A stretch of DNA of 52,228 nucleotides from a virus: the IMG/VR virus record IMGVR_UViG_3300007276_000008, positions 1 through 52,228 of that record; one strand, written 5' to 3'. The notes under the pieces are model-generated. The model saw only the letters and a list, made by a program, of their open reading frames with translations. It searched no databases and was not told where the DNA came from. Positions 7,509-15,250 of this stretch are shown here, piece by piece (positions within the stretch are counted from its first letter, which is position 1; each line of letters begins with the position of its first letter). The translations under genes were made by a program, and so were the position numbers.

Positions 7509-7631
7509 ATGAAAATGGACTATTGCAATAAGTGCTTAACAGTTACAGCCTGGAAAAGCAAAACAAACAACAAGCCAACATATTCGTATTCATATAAGGA
7601 ATGCGTTATGTGCAAAACAAAAAAGAAATGA
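7509..7631 (+). CDS. Small zinc-ribbon protein, 40 aa
   Basis: CNKC near the N-terminus and CVMC near the C-terminus give two Cys-x2-Cys pairs about 23 residues apart, a classic single-zinc ribbon, in a very basic peptide. It overlaps the next gene by ATGA. Possible nucleic-acid binding; function unknown. Confidence 0.55.
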   Translation: MKMDYCNKCLTVTAWKSKTNNKPTYSYSYKECVMCKTKKK

Positions 7632-7807
7632 GAACTATTTTTATCACTCACGGAGGGCACAACTTCCAGGAAGAGAATTCAGAAACGGGTAGGATAAGCA
7701 AGTGTACCAATTGCGGCATACAAGGCGTACCTACCTCATTAACCACAATTGAACTAACGGAGTTTTATTTGCAAGAGGCAATAGACCAATGTGGTTCGCA
7801 AACTTAA
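7628..7807 (+). CDS. Small protein with one Cys-x2-Cys pair, 59 aa
   Basis: I chose the ATG at 7628, which overlaps the previous stop as ATGA, over an upstream ATG at 7601. The product carries HGGHNF, a CTNCG pair and a Cys near the end (DQCGSQT), possibly a zinc knuckle. It is translationally coupled to the zinc-ribbon gene before it. Confidence 0.55.
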   Translation: MRTIFITHGGHNFQEENSETGRISKCTNCGIQGVPTSLTTIELTEFYLQEAIDQCGSQT

Positions 7808-7812
7808 AAACA

Positions 7813-8052
7813 ATGGAACAAAAAACAACAGTTAAACGAACAAACAAAGTACAGCAAGTTTTAAACCACTTAAAAGCGCATGGGCAAATTACTTCCATGC
7901 ATGCAATTAACCTTTATTCGGCTACCAGATTAGCTGCAATTATTTTTGTCTTACGGGAACGAGGACACAATATTGAAACTAAAATGGTAAAAAAATTAGA
8001 CATAAATGGCTGGCCGTGCCAATATGCACTGTATCTTTATTCAAATAAATAA
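7813..8052 (+). CDS. Winged-helix (HTH) DNA-binding protein
   Basis: 79 residues from the ATG at 7813; an ATG at 7789 inside the previous gene is less likely. The stretch NHLKAHGQITSMHAINLYSA continues with TRLAAIIFVLRERGHNI, the pattern of a small phage winged-helix domain of the Helix_turn_helix_43/DUF type often found next to terminase or regulatory genes. It lies directly upstream of terL, so it may regulate packaging or late genes; this is inference. Confidence 0.6.
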   Translation: MEQKTTVKRTNKVQQVLNHLKAHGQITSMHAINLYSATRLAAIIFVLRERGHNIETKMVKKLDINGWPCQYALYLYSNK

Positions 8053-8057
8053 CAGCA

Positions 8058-9557
8058 TTGGAACAGGATAAAATTATAAACTTCCAACCTCAAAAGGGTT
8101 ACCAATTAAGCGCTTTAAGCAGCTCTGCCGATATTGTAATTGGCGGAGGTGCTGCAGGCGTAGGCAAAACCTTTACACTATTATACGAATACCTTAGGAA
8201 TAAGGACGTTAACAATTTTGGTGCAGTTATATTTAGACGCACCTCTCCACAAATAAGGGCTCAGGGAGGGCTATGGGACGCGTCAACGGAGTTATATAGT
8301 TATGTTTTAGATGCTGAACCTAAGCAAACAACGCTGGAGTGGAATTTTGGTGATACGTCAAAGCTAAAATTTAGCCACTTGGAATATGAAAAAAACATAT
8401 ATGACTGGCAGGGTTCTGAAATACCGTTTATTGGCTTTGATGAATTAACGCACTTTTCACAAAAAATGTTTTTTTATATGCTAACAAGGAATAGGTCTAC
8501 TTGTGGTGTAAAACCTTATATAAGGGCTACCTGCAACCCTGACCCTGATAGTTGGGTATCTGAACTAATTGAATGGTGGATAGGCGAAGACGGCTTTCCT
8601 ATACCCGAACGCGAGGGCGTGCTGCGATACTTTGCAAAGGACGGTGACACATTTATTTGGGGCGATACGGAACAGGAATGCGTTGACAAGGCATGGTATT
8701 TTTTAAAGCCATTAGTGGAGCGCAGCAACATTGACCCAAAACACTTTGTAAAATCACTTACATTTATTGGTGGTGATATTTATGACAACAAGGCACTGCT
8801 AGACACCAACCCTGATTACCTAGCAAATTTAGCATCACAGGATGAACAAACCAGGTTGCAGCTATTAGAAGGAAATTGGAAAGTAGCATTAAACCCACAG
8901 GACGTTTATCCATACCTTGCGTTTAAGGACTTTTTTACTAACAAGTGGGTTCCTACAGGACTAAAATGTATTTCAGTAGATGTGGCTATGTCAGGTGCCG
9001 ACAAATTGATTATAATGTACTTTGACGGCAAGCGCTTGGAGGATATTGCAGTAATACCAAAGTCAAGTGGAAAAGACGTGCTGGACCAAATACAGTTAAT
9101 GCAAAACAAATATGGTGTACCTAATAGCAAAGTGACGTATGATGCAAATGGAGTAGGTGCATTTATAGGAGGGCAGGACAATGCATTTATACCTGGCTCA
9201 GAAGCATTTTTTAATAATGGGCGCATGAACTTTCAAGCTAATGACCCTAGGAAGTTTAAAAATTTAAAGGCGCAGTGCTATTTCTTAGATGGCGAGGACG
9301 AGGAACAATACATTTCTGAAAAAGTTGCAAACACCATGTATGACAATAAAATGACAGTTAGGCAAAGGTTTTTATTTGAGCGTAAAGCAATAAAGAAAAA
9401 AGCATTAATTGACGAGGAGCCGCTGCAAACAATTAAAAAAGATGAAATGAAAGAGAAGTGGTTAAGTGGCGACAGTCCAGATTTAATGGACGCGTATATG
9501 CAAAAGCGCCTATTTTACTTGGATAGGTACGAAAGTTTAGACGTTGATTGGAATTAA
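8058..9557 (+). CDS. terL: Terminase large subunit
   Basis: 499 residues. The ATPase has Walker A GGGAAGVGKT (29-38), Walker B FIGFDE (124-129) and motif III IRATCNP (155-161). The C-terminal RNase H-like nuclease has ISVDVAMSG (Asp308), VTYDANGVGA and a late Asp in SPDLMDAYMQKR. It cuts and pumps DNA into the prohead through the portal. No ATG fits before the Walker motif, and a TTG at 8058 gives full length. Unusually, it lies about 15 kb upstream of terS and 22 kb from the portal gene. Confidence 0.95.
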   Translation: MEQDKIINFQPQKGYQLSALSSSADIVIGGGAAGVGKTFTLLYEYLRNKDVNNFGAVIFRRTSPQIRAQGGLWDASTELYSYVLDAEPKQTTLEWNFGDTSKLKFSHLEYEKNIYDWQGSEIPFIGFDELTHFSQKMFFYMLTRNRSTCGVKPYIRATCNPDPDSWVSELIEWWIGEDGFPIPEREGVLRYFAKDGDTFIWGDTEQECVDKAWYFLKPLVERSNIDPKHFVKSLTFIGGDIYDNKALLDTNPDYLANLASQDEQTRLQLLEGNWKVALNPQDVYPYLAFKDFFTNKWVPTGLKCISVDVAMSGADKLIIMYFDGKRLEDIAVIPKSSGKDVLDQIQLMQNKYGVPNSKVTYDANGVGAFIGGQDNAFIPGSEAFFNNGRMNFQANDPRKFKNLKAQCYFLDGEDEEQYISEKVANTMYDNKMTVRQRFLFERKAIKKKALIDEEPLQTIKKDEMKEKWLSGDSPDLMDAYMQKRLFYLDRYESLDVDWN

Positions 9558-9580
9558 TTTTGAAGTTTTTTTGAATATTG

Positions 9581-9612
9581 TTTGGTAGTATTAAAATAAA
9601 CTGTATCTTTAC
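9581..9612 (+). promoter_or_regulatory. Bacteroidetes-type promoter, class A
   Basis: TTTGGTAGTATTAAAATAA followed by TATCTTTACAGTG. The class A spacer is shared with copies at 14562, 21534, 25117 and 29784. It drives 9641 and the next gene. Confidence 0.85.
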
Positions 9613-9640
9613 AGTGTTAAACAATATAAAACATCACAAA

Positions 9641-9907
9641 ATGAATTACTTTATCACATTAGGAAAAAACGCAAAGCAAAACGAAGCAGGACAAATAATC
9701 CAAGTGCCACAAGTGTTAAAAGCATTTACCAGTAAGTGGGAAAGAGAAGTTGGAGAAACAATTAATTATGAAGGAGAGCGTTGGTTAGTAATGGCAACGG
9801 AATTTGACACAAAGCAAGAGGCTCAAAATTGGGTAACTGAAACTGCAAATTTATACGTGCAAAAAAATTACTGGAATGCGTCAACAAAAATAAAAGCAAA
9901 TTTTTAA
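9641..9907 (+). CDS. Hypothetical protein, 88 aa
   Basis: The ATG at 9641 follows AAAACATCACAAA and the promoter; a longer frame from 9578 would run through the promoter itself. The protein begins MNYFITLGKNAKQNEAG and has an alpha/beta look with KWEREVGETI and NWVTETANL. Co-transcribed with 9920. Function unknown. Confidence 0.6.
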   Translation: MNYFITLGKNAKQNEAGQIIQVPQVLKAFTSKWEREVGETINYEGERWLVMATEFDTKQEAQNWVTETANLYVQKNYWNASTKIKANF

Positions 9908-9919
9908 AACATCACAATT

Positions 9920-10216
9920 ATGAAAACTTTCAAAATCACATTAGACACCAAAAGGTATTACGATTCAATTGAAGCTGCTACATTTTCCATAGTGAATCCA
10001 AACGGAGGAGAAGTTACAATTAGCAAAATTAGAAAAAACAGATTTCCAAGCAAGCACCAAATATTATTGCACAGGATATTTGACAATGCAAGCAAAAAAA
10101 TAGAAAACGCTATTACACGCGAAGAAGGACTTATGATTGTTGAAATGGGCAAAATGAGTACTATGAACCCAACTAAGTTTTACAAGTTTTATTCAGAACA
10201 AAAAGTGTGGATATAA
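9920..10216 (+). CDS. Basic hypothetical protein, 98 aa
   Basis: Lys/Arg-rich protein beginning MKTFKITLDTKRYYDSIEAA, 12 bases after its partner at 9641 and with the same AACATCAC context. Ends just before the promoter of the folE operon. No motif recognised. Confidence 0.6.
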   Translation: MKTFKITLDTKRYYDSIEAATFSIVNPNGGEVTISKIRKNRFPSKHQILLHRIFDNASKKIENAITREEGLMIVEMGKMSTMNPTKFYKFYSEQKVWI

Positions 10217-10248
10217 TTAGGTCGCATTAAAATAAATGTTATCTTTAC
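10217..10248 (+). promoter_or_regulatory. Promoter of the deazaguanine operon, class A variant
   Basis: TTAGGTCGCATTAAAATAA followed by TATCTTTACAAAG. The upstream element is weaker than in the other copies. It precedes the folE to parB-like gene run at 10373-14534. Confidence 0.65.
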
Positions 10249-10274
10249 AAAGTAATAATAAAAACATCAGCAGT

Positions 10275-10376
10275 TTGAAGCATTTCAAAAAAATATATAA
10301 GGCAGTGGATTATAAAGGTTGTGATGTACCTTTGTTTGAAGCTGCCTTTCTTCATTTAAACCAAATAAAAATATGA
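10275..10376 (+). CDS. Possible leader peptide or small ORF before folE, 33 aa
   Basis: An open frame from TTG at 10275 reads through to a TGA that overlaps the folE start as ATGA. The peptide is mixed basic and hydrophobic (KHFKKIYKAVDYKGCD, then LFEAAFLHLN). The same DNA also forms a hairpin, so it may be a leader rather than a protein gene. Start codon choice is uncertain. Confidence 0.3.
   Translation: MKHFKKIYKAVDYKGCDVPLFEAAFLHLNQIKI
10299..10348 (+). promoter_or_regulatory. Structured leader hairpin upstream of folE
   Basis: AAGGCAG (10299-10305) pairs with CTGCCTT (10342-10348); inside, AAAGGT (10314-10319) pairs with ACCTTT (10328-10333) around an 8-base loop. The second arm is followed by TCTTCATTT. 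It could be an attenuator or a metabolite-responsive leader; no known riboswitch class was recognised. Confidence 0.35.
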
Positions 10377-10921
10377 GCAAAAACGACAAGCAAGTAGCAG
10401 AATATCACATGCGTGAATTCTTAACTGCAATGGGTCAGGACGTGACGCGTGAAGGGTTGCAGGAAACACCTAAAAGGTACGTCAAGTTTATGGAGGAGTT
10501 TTTAAGCCCTCCTAAGTTTAATTTCACAACGTTTGACAGCGAGGGTTATGATGAAATGGTATTAGTAAACAATATACCTTTCTTCTCGTTCTGCGAGCAC
10601 CATATAGCACCGTTTTTTGGTGTTGGTCATATTGCATATATTCCGGACAAAAAAATAGTAGGTATTAGCAAGTTACCAAGGACATTGGATATGTTTTCGC
10701 AGCAGCTACAAAACCAGGAAAGGATTACCGAACAAGTTGCAGCAAAAATAATGGAGGAATTAAACCCACGAGGCGTTGCCGTAGTGCTAAAAGCGCGTCA
10801 CATGTGTATGGAGATGCGAGGTGTAAAAAAACATGACACATGGACTACGACAAGCAAAATGGTAGGTGCTTTCAAAGAGGACTTAATTTGCAGGAATGAA
10901 TTTTTAAATTTAATCAAATGA
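10373..10921 (+). CDS. folE: GTP cyclohydrolase I
   Basis: 182 residues, close to the usual catalytic core length. FSFCEHHIAPFFG (Cys74, Glu75, His76, His77) and ARHMCMEMRG (Cys145) provide the zinc ligands and active site of GTP cyclohydrolase I. The enzyme makes dihydroneopterin triphosphate from GTP in the cytoplasm, the first step towards both folate and 7-deazaguanine. With queD, queE and a DpdA-like gene on the same genome, a role in deazaguanine synthesis for DNA modification is much more likely than folate. It ends in a 4-base overlap with the next gene. Confidence 0.93.
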   Translation: MSKNDKQVAEYHMREFLTAMGQDVTREGLQETPKRYVKFMEEFLSPPKFNFTTFDSEGYDEMVLVNNIPFFSFCEHHIAPFFGVGHIAYIPDKKIVGISKLPRTLDMFSQQLQNQERITEQVAAKIMEELNPRGVAVVLKARHMCMEMRGVKKHDTWTTTSKMVGAFKEDLICRNEFLNLIK

Positions 10922-11259
10922 AAATGAATATAGTTGTTAAATTAGAATTAGAGGGTTTGCACCATTGGCCAAATTGTCCATTGCCTGAAGTTGCATATTT
11001 AAAGGATTTGCATAGGCATATTTTCCACATAGTTGCCAAAAAGGAAGTAATGCATTCTGACAGAGATGTGGAAATTATAATGTTTAAAAAACTACTAAAA
11101 GTATATTTGGTAAAACAATATTGGGATACGGATTATAAGTGCTGCAATTTTAGAACATTAAGTTGTGAAGCTATTGCGGAGGAATTATTAACAACATTTA
11201 AACTAACCTTTTGCAGCGTTTTAGAGGATAACGAAAACGGTGCTGAAATAACAAACTAA
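10918..11259 (+). CDS. T-fold protein related to QueD/6-pyruvoyltetrahydropterin synthase
   Basis: 113 residues. LEGLHHWPNC and LKDLHRHIFHIV resemble the AxH...HxH zinc site of QueD/PTPS; FRTLSCEAIAEELL resembles the PTSE-like segment, and FCSVLEDNENGAEI the C-terminal Glu-containing strand. It is shorter than typical QueD, and a clearer QueD lies at 15250, so this is a divergent second T-fold protein. Overlap with folE (AAATGA) suggests it acts on the folE product or on the modified base. Its specific reaction cannot be assigned. Confidence 0.5.
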   Translation: MKMNIVVKLELEGLHHWPNCPLPEVAYLKDLHRHIFHIVAKKEVMHSDRDVEIIMFKKLLKVYLVKQYWDTDYKCCNFRTLSCEAIAEELLTTFKLTFCSVLEDNENGAEITN

Positions 11260-11260
11260 C

Positions 11261-12271
11261 ATGACAGACGATATCAAAAAGCAAATTGATGACATAGCTT
11301 TAAACTTGCCAGAATTTGCGTTTAAAAAAATTGACCAACATTTGCTGCTTGAAGAAATCACATCAGGCAAAAACATTAAAACAGCAAAGCTACCTAGGAT
11401 ATACCAAATGGAAACCACGTCACGCTGTAATTTAGCCTGCCCGTTTTGTCCACGCACTACGGATTTGGTTGCAAACGGAGTAAGGGATTTAAAATCCACT
11501 ATGCCATTTGAGGACTTTGTAAAAGTGTTGGATAAGATGCCTTGGTTAAAGTCACTTGAACTGTTTCACTTTGGTGAACCTTTTATGCAAAAGGATTTTG
11601 AAAGGTACGTGCAGGAATGTACTGACAGAGGTATTTATACAGTTGTAGCAAGTAATTTATTACCGGCAACTCCAGCAAAAATAGACAAGGTTTTTGCAGC
11701 AGGATTAGACTTTTTAGTAATGGACGTTGACAGCTTAGACCCTGAGAAATACGCATCAATGCGCGTAAACGGTAAGTTGGAGAGGCTGCAACCTATTGTA
11801 GAATACATTTTAAACCACCCTGAGCGCCCTTATACAGTTGCGCAAACTATTAACATAGACGGTGTAAAAGAATACACTGAAGAGGAGTTTTTGAAGTGGA
11901 GTAATGGTGCAATGCCAGATGAAATACGATATAAATTCCTGGACAGTTTTAGAGGTGAGATAGCACCTGAAAAAGGTACACTAGGACCTGATGATGTTTG
12001 CAAGGAAGCATTTTACGGATTTACAGTGCATGTAAACGGAAACGTCGTAGTTTGTGACAGGGATTGGGGGGGTGAGAATGTGATGGGTAATATATTTGAG
12101 CAAACAGTTGACGAGATATGGTGGGGAGATAAGTTTCAGGAGTTTAGGCGCCAAATGTTATCTGACGAGAAACCTGACATGTGTAAAAAGTGTCCGGAGG
12201 GTCGTTTGTTTAATGCGCGCAGCCAGGACCACATACAGGTAAACATGTTTAAAGGATTAGAAGTTGAATAA
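11261..12271 (+). CDS. Radical SAM/SPASM-domain enzyme
   Basis: 336 residues. RCNLACPFC gives the radical SAM CxxxCxxC motif (Cys56, Cys60, Cys63) for a [4Fe-4S] cluster that cleaves S-adenosylmethionine. Further cysteines in DDVCKEAF, VVVCDRDW and PDMCKKCPEG near the C-terminus form a SPASM-type auxiliary cluster domain; NGNVVVCDRDWGG is typical of that family. Its substrate is unknown. It starts one base after the T-fold gene stop and is followed by a glycosyltransferase and the DpdA-like gene, so it may tailor the 7-deazaguanine base or a sugar. It is distinct from queE at 16004. Confidence 0.85.
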   Translation: MTDDIKKQIDDIALNLPEFAFKKIDQHLLLEEITSGKNIKTAKLPRIYQMETTSRCNLACPFCPRTTDLVANGVRDLKSTMPFEDFVKVLDKMPWLKSLELFHFGEPFMQKDFERYVQECTDRGIYTVVASNLLPATPAKIDKVFAAGLDFLVMDVDSLDPEKYASMRVNGKLERLQPIVEYILNHPERPYTVAQTINIDGVKEYTEEEFLKWSNGAMPDEIRYKFLDSFRGEIAPEKGTLGPDDVCKEAFYGFTVHVNGNVVVCDRDWGGENVMGNIFEQTVDEIWWGDKFQEFRRQMLSDEKPDMCKKCPEGRLFNARSQDHIQVNMFKGLEVE

Positions 12272-12287
12272 ATAAAAACCAAACCAA

Positions 12288-13289
12288 ATGAAAATATTTT
12301 ATATTGCACTTGAAAACATTGAACAGCGTTATACACCAATGATGAATAATGCGCTGTATGATTTAGTTGACAAAGTAATTTACCCGGAATTTAATTATCC
12401 TGAGGTAATTGAAACGGGACAATTTTTAGACGTAAACAAAACCATAATTTTTAAGTCCTTGCAGTTGCATGATATTGCTCAACTGTTTTACAAAAACGAG
12501 GTTGAAAGTGGTGATGTCTTTTTAGTAGGTGACATATTTTTTCCTGGCATTGAATCCATAAAGTATATGTCTGAACTACAAAATTTAGACGTAAAAATTT
12601 ATGCATTTAATTACGCAGGCAGGAGTGACAAAACTGACTTTGTTCGCAAGCTAGGCAAGTGGGCTGATTATAGTGAACAAGGTTACCACGAGATATGTGA
12701 CCGTATATTTGTTGGCAGCGAATTCCACAAACAAAATGTAGTTAGCTACTTTAATATTGACCCTAACAAAGTAATGGTTACCGGTTATATATGGGATAGG
12801 AGTTTTGTTGCAAGTATTTACAACGTCAAAACGCCTACGGGTGACCAAGTTATATGGCCACACCGTTTGAGCAAGGAGAAGGGCTTAAATGACTTAATAT
12901 CCTATGCAGTTTTAAACCCTAAGCAAAAAATAGTTGTAACAAGCTGCGGCAATAAGGTTGACATGCGTTTACCTGACAACGTTGAATACAAATATAATTT
13001 GACAAAAGCTGAATATTATGAAGAATTAGCATGGTCCAAATATTACCTAAGTACTGCATACCAGGAAACGTTCGGATACACTTTGCAAGAGGCAATACAT
13101 TTTGGTTGCGAAATTGCAGTACCAAACAGGGCATGCTATCCTGAAATGGTACCAAGTGAATGTTTATACGACAAAATTGAGGACGTTAAATTTCACAAAG
13201 TGCCAAAATACCACACTGAAAAGTGGAACAATAATGCAAAAAATATATTAACCATAATCACTAAAGATGCATATAATAGTCGCAGGTAG
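12288..13289 (+). CDS. GT-B fold glycosyltransferase (GT4-like)
   Basis: 333 residues. The C-terminal half shows WPHRLSKEKGLNDLI (nucleotide-sugar domain entry), KIVVTSCGNK and the ETFGYTLQEA segment, which is an E-x7-E motif of retaining GT-B enzymes, followed by GCEIAVPN. The N-terminal half is a Rossmann-like domain. Donor and acceptor cannot be read from sequence. It lies between the radical SAM gene and the DpdA-like gene and overlaps the latter by 23 bases, suggesting that modified DNA bases or an intermediate receive a sugar. Confidence 0.75.
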   Translation: MKIFYIALENIEQRYTPMMNNALYDLVDKVIYPEFNYPEVIETGQFLDVNKTIIFKSLQLHDIAQLFYKNEVESGDVFLVGDIFFPGIESIKYMSELQNLDVKIYAFNYAGRSDKTDFVRKLGKWADYSEQGYHEICDRIFVGSEFHKQNVVSYFNIDPNKVMVTGYIWDRSFVASIYNVKTPTGDQVIWPHRLSKEKGLNDLISYAVLNPKQKIVVTSCGNKVDMRLPDNVEYKYNLTKAEYYEELAWSKYYLSTAYQETFGYTLQEAIHFGCEIAVPNRACYPEMVPSECLYDKIEDVKFHKVPKYHTEKWNNNAKNILTIITKDAYNSRR

Positions 13290-14064
13290 TAACACAAATA
13301 ATTCAGCCGGAATGTGTAAGGAGTTAGGGCTGTTTAAATTACATAGTATTTTAAATGAGAAAAAGGATATTGAGAATTGGGACGACAAGCACTTTTTAAT
13401 GGTTGACAGCGGTGCTCATAGTTGGAATAAGGCTCACATGCACCACGTTGGAATGAAGGGTAAAACAAAGCTACCTGACCCTAAAGTGTTTTTGGAAACT
13501 TACATTAAATTTATTAAAAAGCACGCGCACAAAAAATTGGTGTTTGTGGAGTTTGATGTGTATGGCAATTTACCGTATGATTATATCACTGCAAAGTATA
13601 ATGAAATAAAAGCAATACCTGGCAACTTTAAAATAATGCGCGTGTACCACCAAATGCTTGACGGAGGGTCATTACGCGTGTTAAAGGAGTGGATAAATGA
13701 GGGGCAGGATTATATAGGAGTAGGTGCTGATTGCGCGCCAATATTTGATGACGTGTTCGCACTTACAAAAGATAAAGTAAAACTCCACGGATTTGCAATG
13801 ACAAAGCTACCTTATATTACCAAATATCCGTTTTGGAGTGTTGACAGCACCTCGCCTTTAAGCACTGTAATTTTTGGTAGGTACAGCAAACCGGTATTTA
13901 ACTTTAAAGGGCGCGTTGACGTGCATAAAGAAAAGTCAATTGAATGCTTTCACGAGGATACGGAAAGGCTTAGGAACGCACTAATTGAAACAAAAGAAAC
14001 TGAAGATTATATAACAGCATTATGGAAAAAACGACAAGTAATATGGGAAGAATTGAAGTATTAG
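13267..14064 (+). CDS. dpdA: DpdA-like DNA guanine transglycosylase
   Basis: 265 residues with a tRNA-guanine transglycosylase (TGT)-like pattern. MVDSGAHSW (Asp47) matches the DSGGFQ active-site segment of TGT; VEFDVYGN (Asp97), YIGVGAD and WSVDSTSP (Asp192) follow in the order expected of the barrel, Asp192 being the candidate nucleophile. It is shorter than tRNA-modifying TGT and lacks an obvious zinc-binding Cys cluster, as in phage DpdA. DpdA enzymes swap guanine in DNA for a 7-deazaguanine, blocking restriction enzymes. The neighbouring precursor genes strongly support this. The exact DpdA subfamily is not assigned. Confidence 0.75.
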   Translation: MHIIVAGSNTNNSAGMCKELGLFKLHSILNEKKDIENWDDKHFLMVDSGAHSWNKAHMHHVGMKGKTKLPDPKVFLETYIKFIKKHAHKKLVFVEFDVYGNLPYDYITAKYNEIKAIPGNFKIMRVYHQMLDGGSLRVLKEWINEGQDYIGVGADCAPIFDDVFALTKDKVKLHGFAMTKLPYITKYPFWSVDSTSPLSTVIFGRYSKPVFNFKGRVDVHKEKSIECFHEDTERLRNALIETKETEDYITALWKKRQVIWEELKY

Positions 14065-14534
14065 ACATCAACAGCATTAAGTCAGCAGGCTTTAATGTAA
14101 AAAACAAAATTGGCGAACACTTACAAAGCAAGCATGTCAGTTTAATTAAGCAGCATGGCCAAATTAAATTAATTGTGGTTGCACATGTTGAAGGCAATAC
14201 AGTTGTAATAGACGGTGACAAGTATTTAGAAACGTGTAAGGAAGCAGGGTTGTCAAGCGTAAATTGCAAGTCCTTAGGGCATATCACACCTGAAGCTGCA
14301 ATTATATATAGGTTGTTTTTAAACTACCACGAGCAGCGCTTAGACTACATAGGCGTCGCTGAAGCCATGCAGCCATTAAAAGGAAATAAAACGGATAGTG
14401 AACGCATAAGTATACGCACAGGCATACCGTTTAAGGATATTGAAAGGTTTTGTGACTTAATTGATTTTGATTGGAGCCAATACCTAAAGCTAGACGACAA
14501 CAATGCACAAATAGACATGTTCCAAGGTTTATAA
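14022..14534 (+). CDS. ParB/sulfiredoxin-fold protein
   Basis: 170 residues. IEVLDINSIK opens a ParB N-domain-like pattern, with IKLIVVAHVEGNTVVIDGDK and a following Gly-rich turn; HITPEAAIIYRLF and SIRTGIPFKDIERF form the helical part. It overlaps the DpdA-like gene by 43 bases; an alternative ATG at 14043 would cut the overlap to 22. ParB-like proteins can be nucleases or CTP/ATP-binding DNA clamps and are often found beside DNA modification genes. Its role here is unknown; it could guide or couple modification to DNA. Confidence 0.6.
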   Translation: MEKTTSNMGRIEVLDINSIKSAGFNVKNKIGEHLQSKHVSLIKQHGQIKLIVVAHVEGNTVVIDGDKYLETCKEAGLSSVNCKSLGHITPEAAIIYRLFLNYHEQRLDYIGVAEAMQPLKGNKTDSERISIRTGIPFKDIERFCDLIDFDWSQYLKLDDNNAQIDMFQGL

Positions 14535-14561
14535 TTTTTTTTGAAGTTTTTTTGTTTTATG

Positions 14562-14593
14562 TTTGGCAGTATTAAAATATTGTATATCTTTAC
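14562..14593 (+). promoter_or_regulatory. Bacteroidetes-type promoter, class A
   Basis: TTTGGCAGTATTAAAATA followed by TATCTTTACAGTGTAATAATAA. Drives 14629 and 14784, and perhaps queD and queE by read-through. Confidence 0.85.
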
Positions 14594-14628
14594 AGTGTAA
14601 TAATAAATTAACTTAAAATTAAAACATC

Positions 14629-14778
14629 ATGAAAAATTTAACAGCAGACGATTTAAAAAGATTATGGTTATTAGCTGATACCAGAGCAGAAGAATGCAAT
14701 GAGGGCAGCAAAACAAAAAAAATATACTCAGAATTATCTGACAAAGTTTGGAACGAATTACAACTAAAAAACAAATAA
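14629..14778 (+). CDS. Small helical protein, 49 aa
   Basis: ATG preceded by AAAACATC directly downstream of a class A promoter. Charged, Trp/Leu-containing helix beginning MKNLTADDLKRLWLLADTRA. Function unknown. Confidence 0.6.
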   Translation: MKNLTADDLKRLWLLADTRAEECNEGSKTKKIYSELSDKVWNELQLKNK

Positions 14779-14783
14779 ACATC

Positions 14784-14966
14784 ATGAACACGACAAGCAA
14801 ATTATTAGAAAAATTATTCGGTCAAGGAAAAAACGCATTTCACAACATGAAAAAATTAGGTGTTAAATCCTATGCTGTTGACAATAACGGTCAAGCCCGA
14901 TTATTTATGTTAAACGGTAAAACAGTTTTTGCAAATACCGTTAATGGTGAATTAAAACGAAACTAA
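14784..14966 (+). CDS. Small basic protein, 60 aa
   Basis: The ATG at 14784 follows the AAACATC context; a start at 14748 would lie inside the preceding gene. Begins MNTTSKLLEKLFGQGKNAF, then a beta-like part with KSYAVDNNGQARLFMLNGK. A hairpin follows. Function unknown. Confidence 0.6.
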   Translation: MNTTSKLLEKLFGQGKNAFHNMKKLGVKSYAVDNNGQARLFMLNGKTVFANTVNGELKRN

Positions 14967-14975
14967 ACTAACAAC

Positions 14976-14997
14976 GGGCCGCTTCTGGTGGCCCTTT
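14976..14997 (+). terminator. Hairpin after 14784 gene
   Basis: GGGCC (14976-14980) pairs with GGCCC (14990-14994) and is followed by TTT, then A-rich sequence. The short U-tract suggests partial termination, allowing read-through to queD and queE, which have no closer promoter. Confidence 0.55.
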
Positions 14998-15031
14998 AAA
15001 ACTTCTTATTAACTTTCTAAATTCAAATTAA

Positions 15032-15250
15032 ATGAAAAAACTATTAGCAGTATTAATCCTATTACCAACCTTATTAGGTTGCAGCATTTTAAAATCAATT
15101 AACTATGTAACCGTTTGCGCTGAACCGGGTACTATTGTTGAAATATCTAGATACGGTAAGTATAAGGCAAACAACAAAGCAGTGACAAAAAAAGTGGCTG
15201 ATAGTTTATGTTTAAATATTGCATTTAAGCAATACAAAAACAGACAGTAA
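15032..15250 (+). CDS. Small lipoprotein
   Basis: 72 residues. MKKLLAVLILLPTLLGCS is a signal peptide with lipobox LLGC, so the mature protein would be acylated at Cys17 and anchored in a membrane. The mature part is basic with two further Cys. It overlaps queD by one base (TAATGG). Phage lipoproteins can act in lysis or superinfection exclusion; no specific function can be assigned. Confidence 0.6.
   Translation: MKKLLAVLILLPTLLGCSILKSINYVTVCAEPGTIVEISRYGKYKANNKAVTKKVADSLCLNIAFKQYKNRQ

Noticed and set aside
9578-9640. N-terminal extension of the gene at 9641
   Set aside because: The extension is encoded by the promoter sequence itself; the ATG at 9641 has the usual AACATCAC context.
11261-12271. 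Second QueE
   Set aside because: It lacks the QGEG signature and has a SPASM C-terminal domain, so it is a different radical SAM enzyme.
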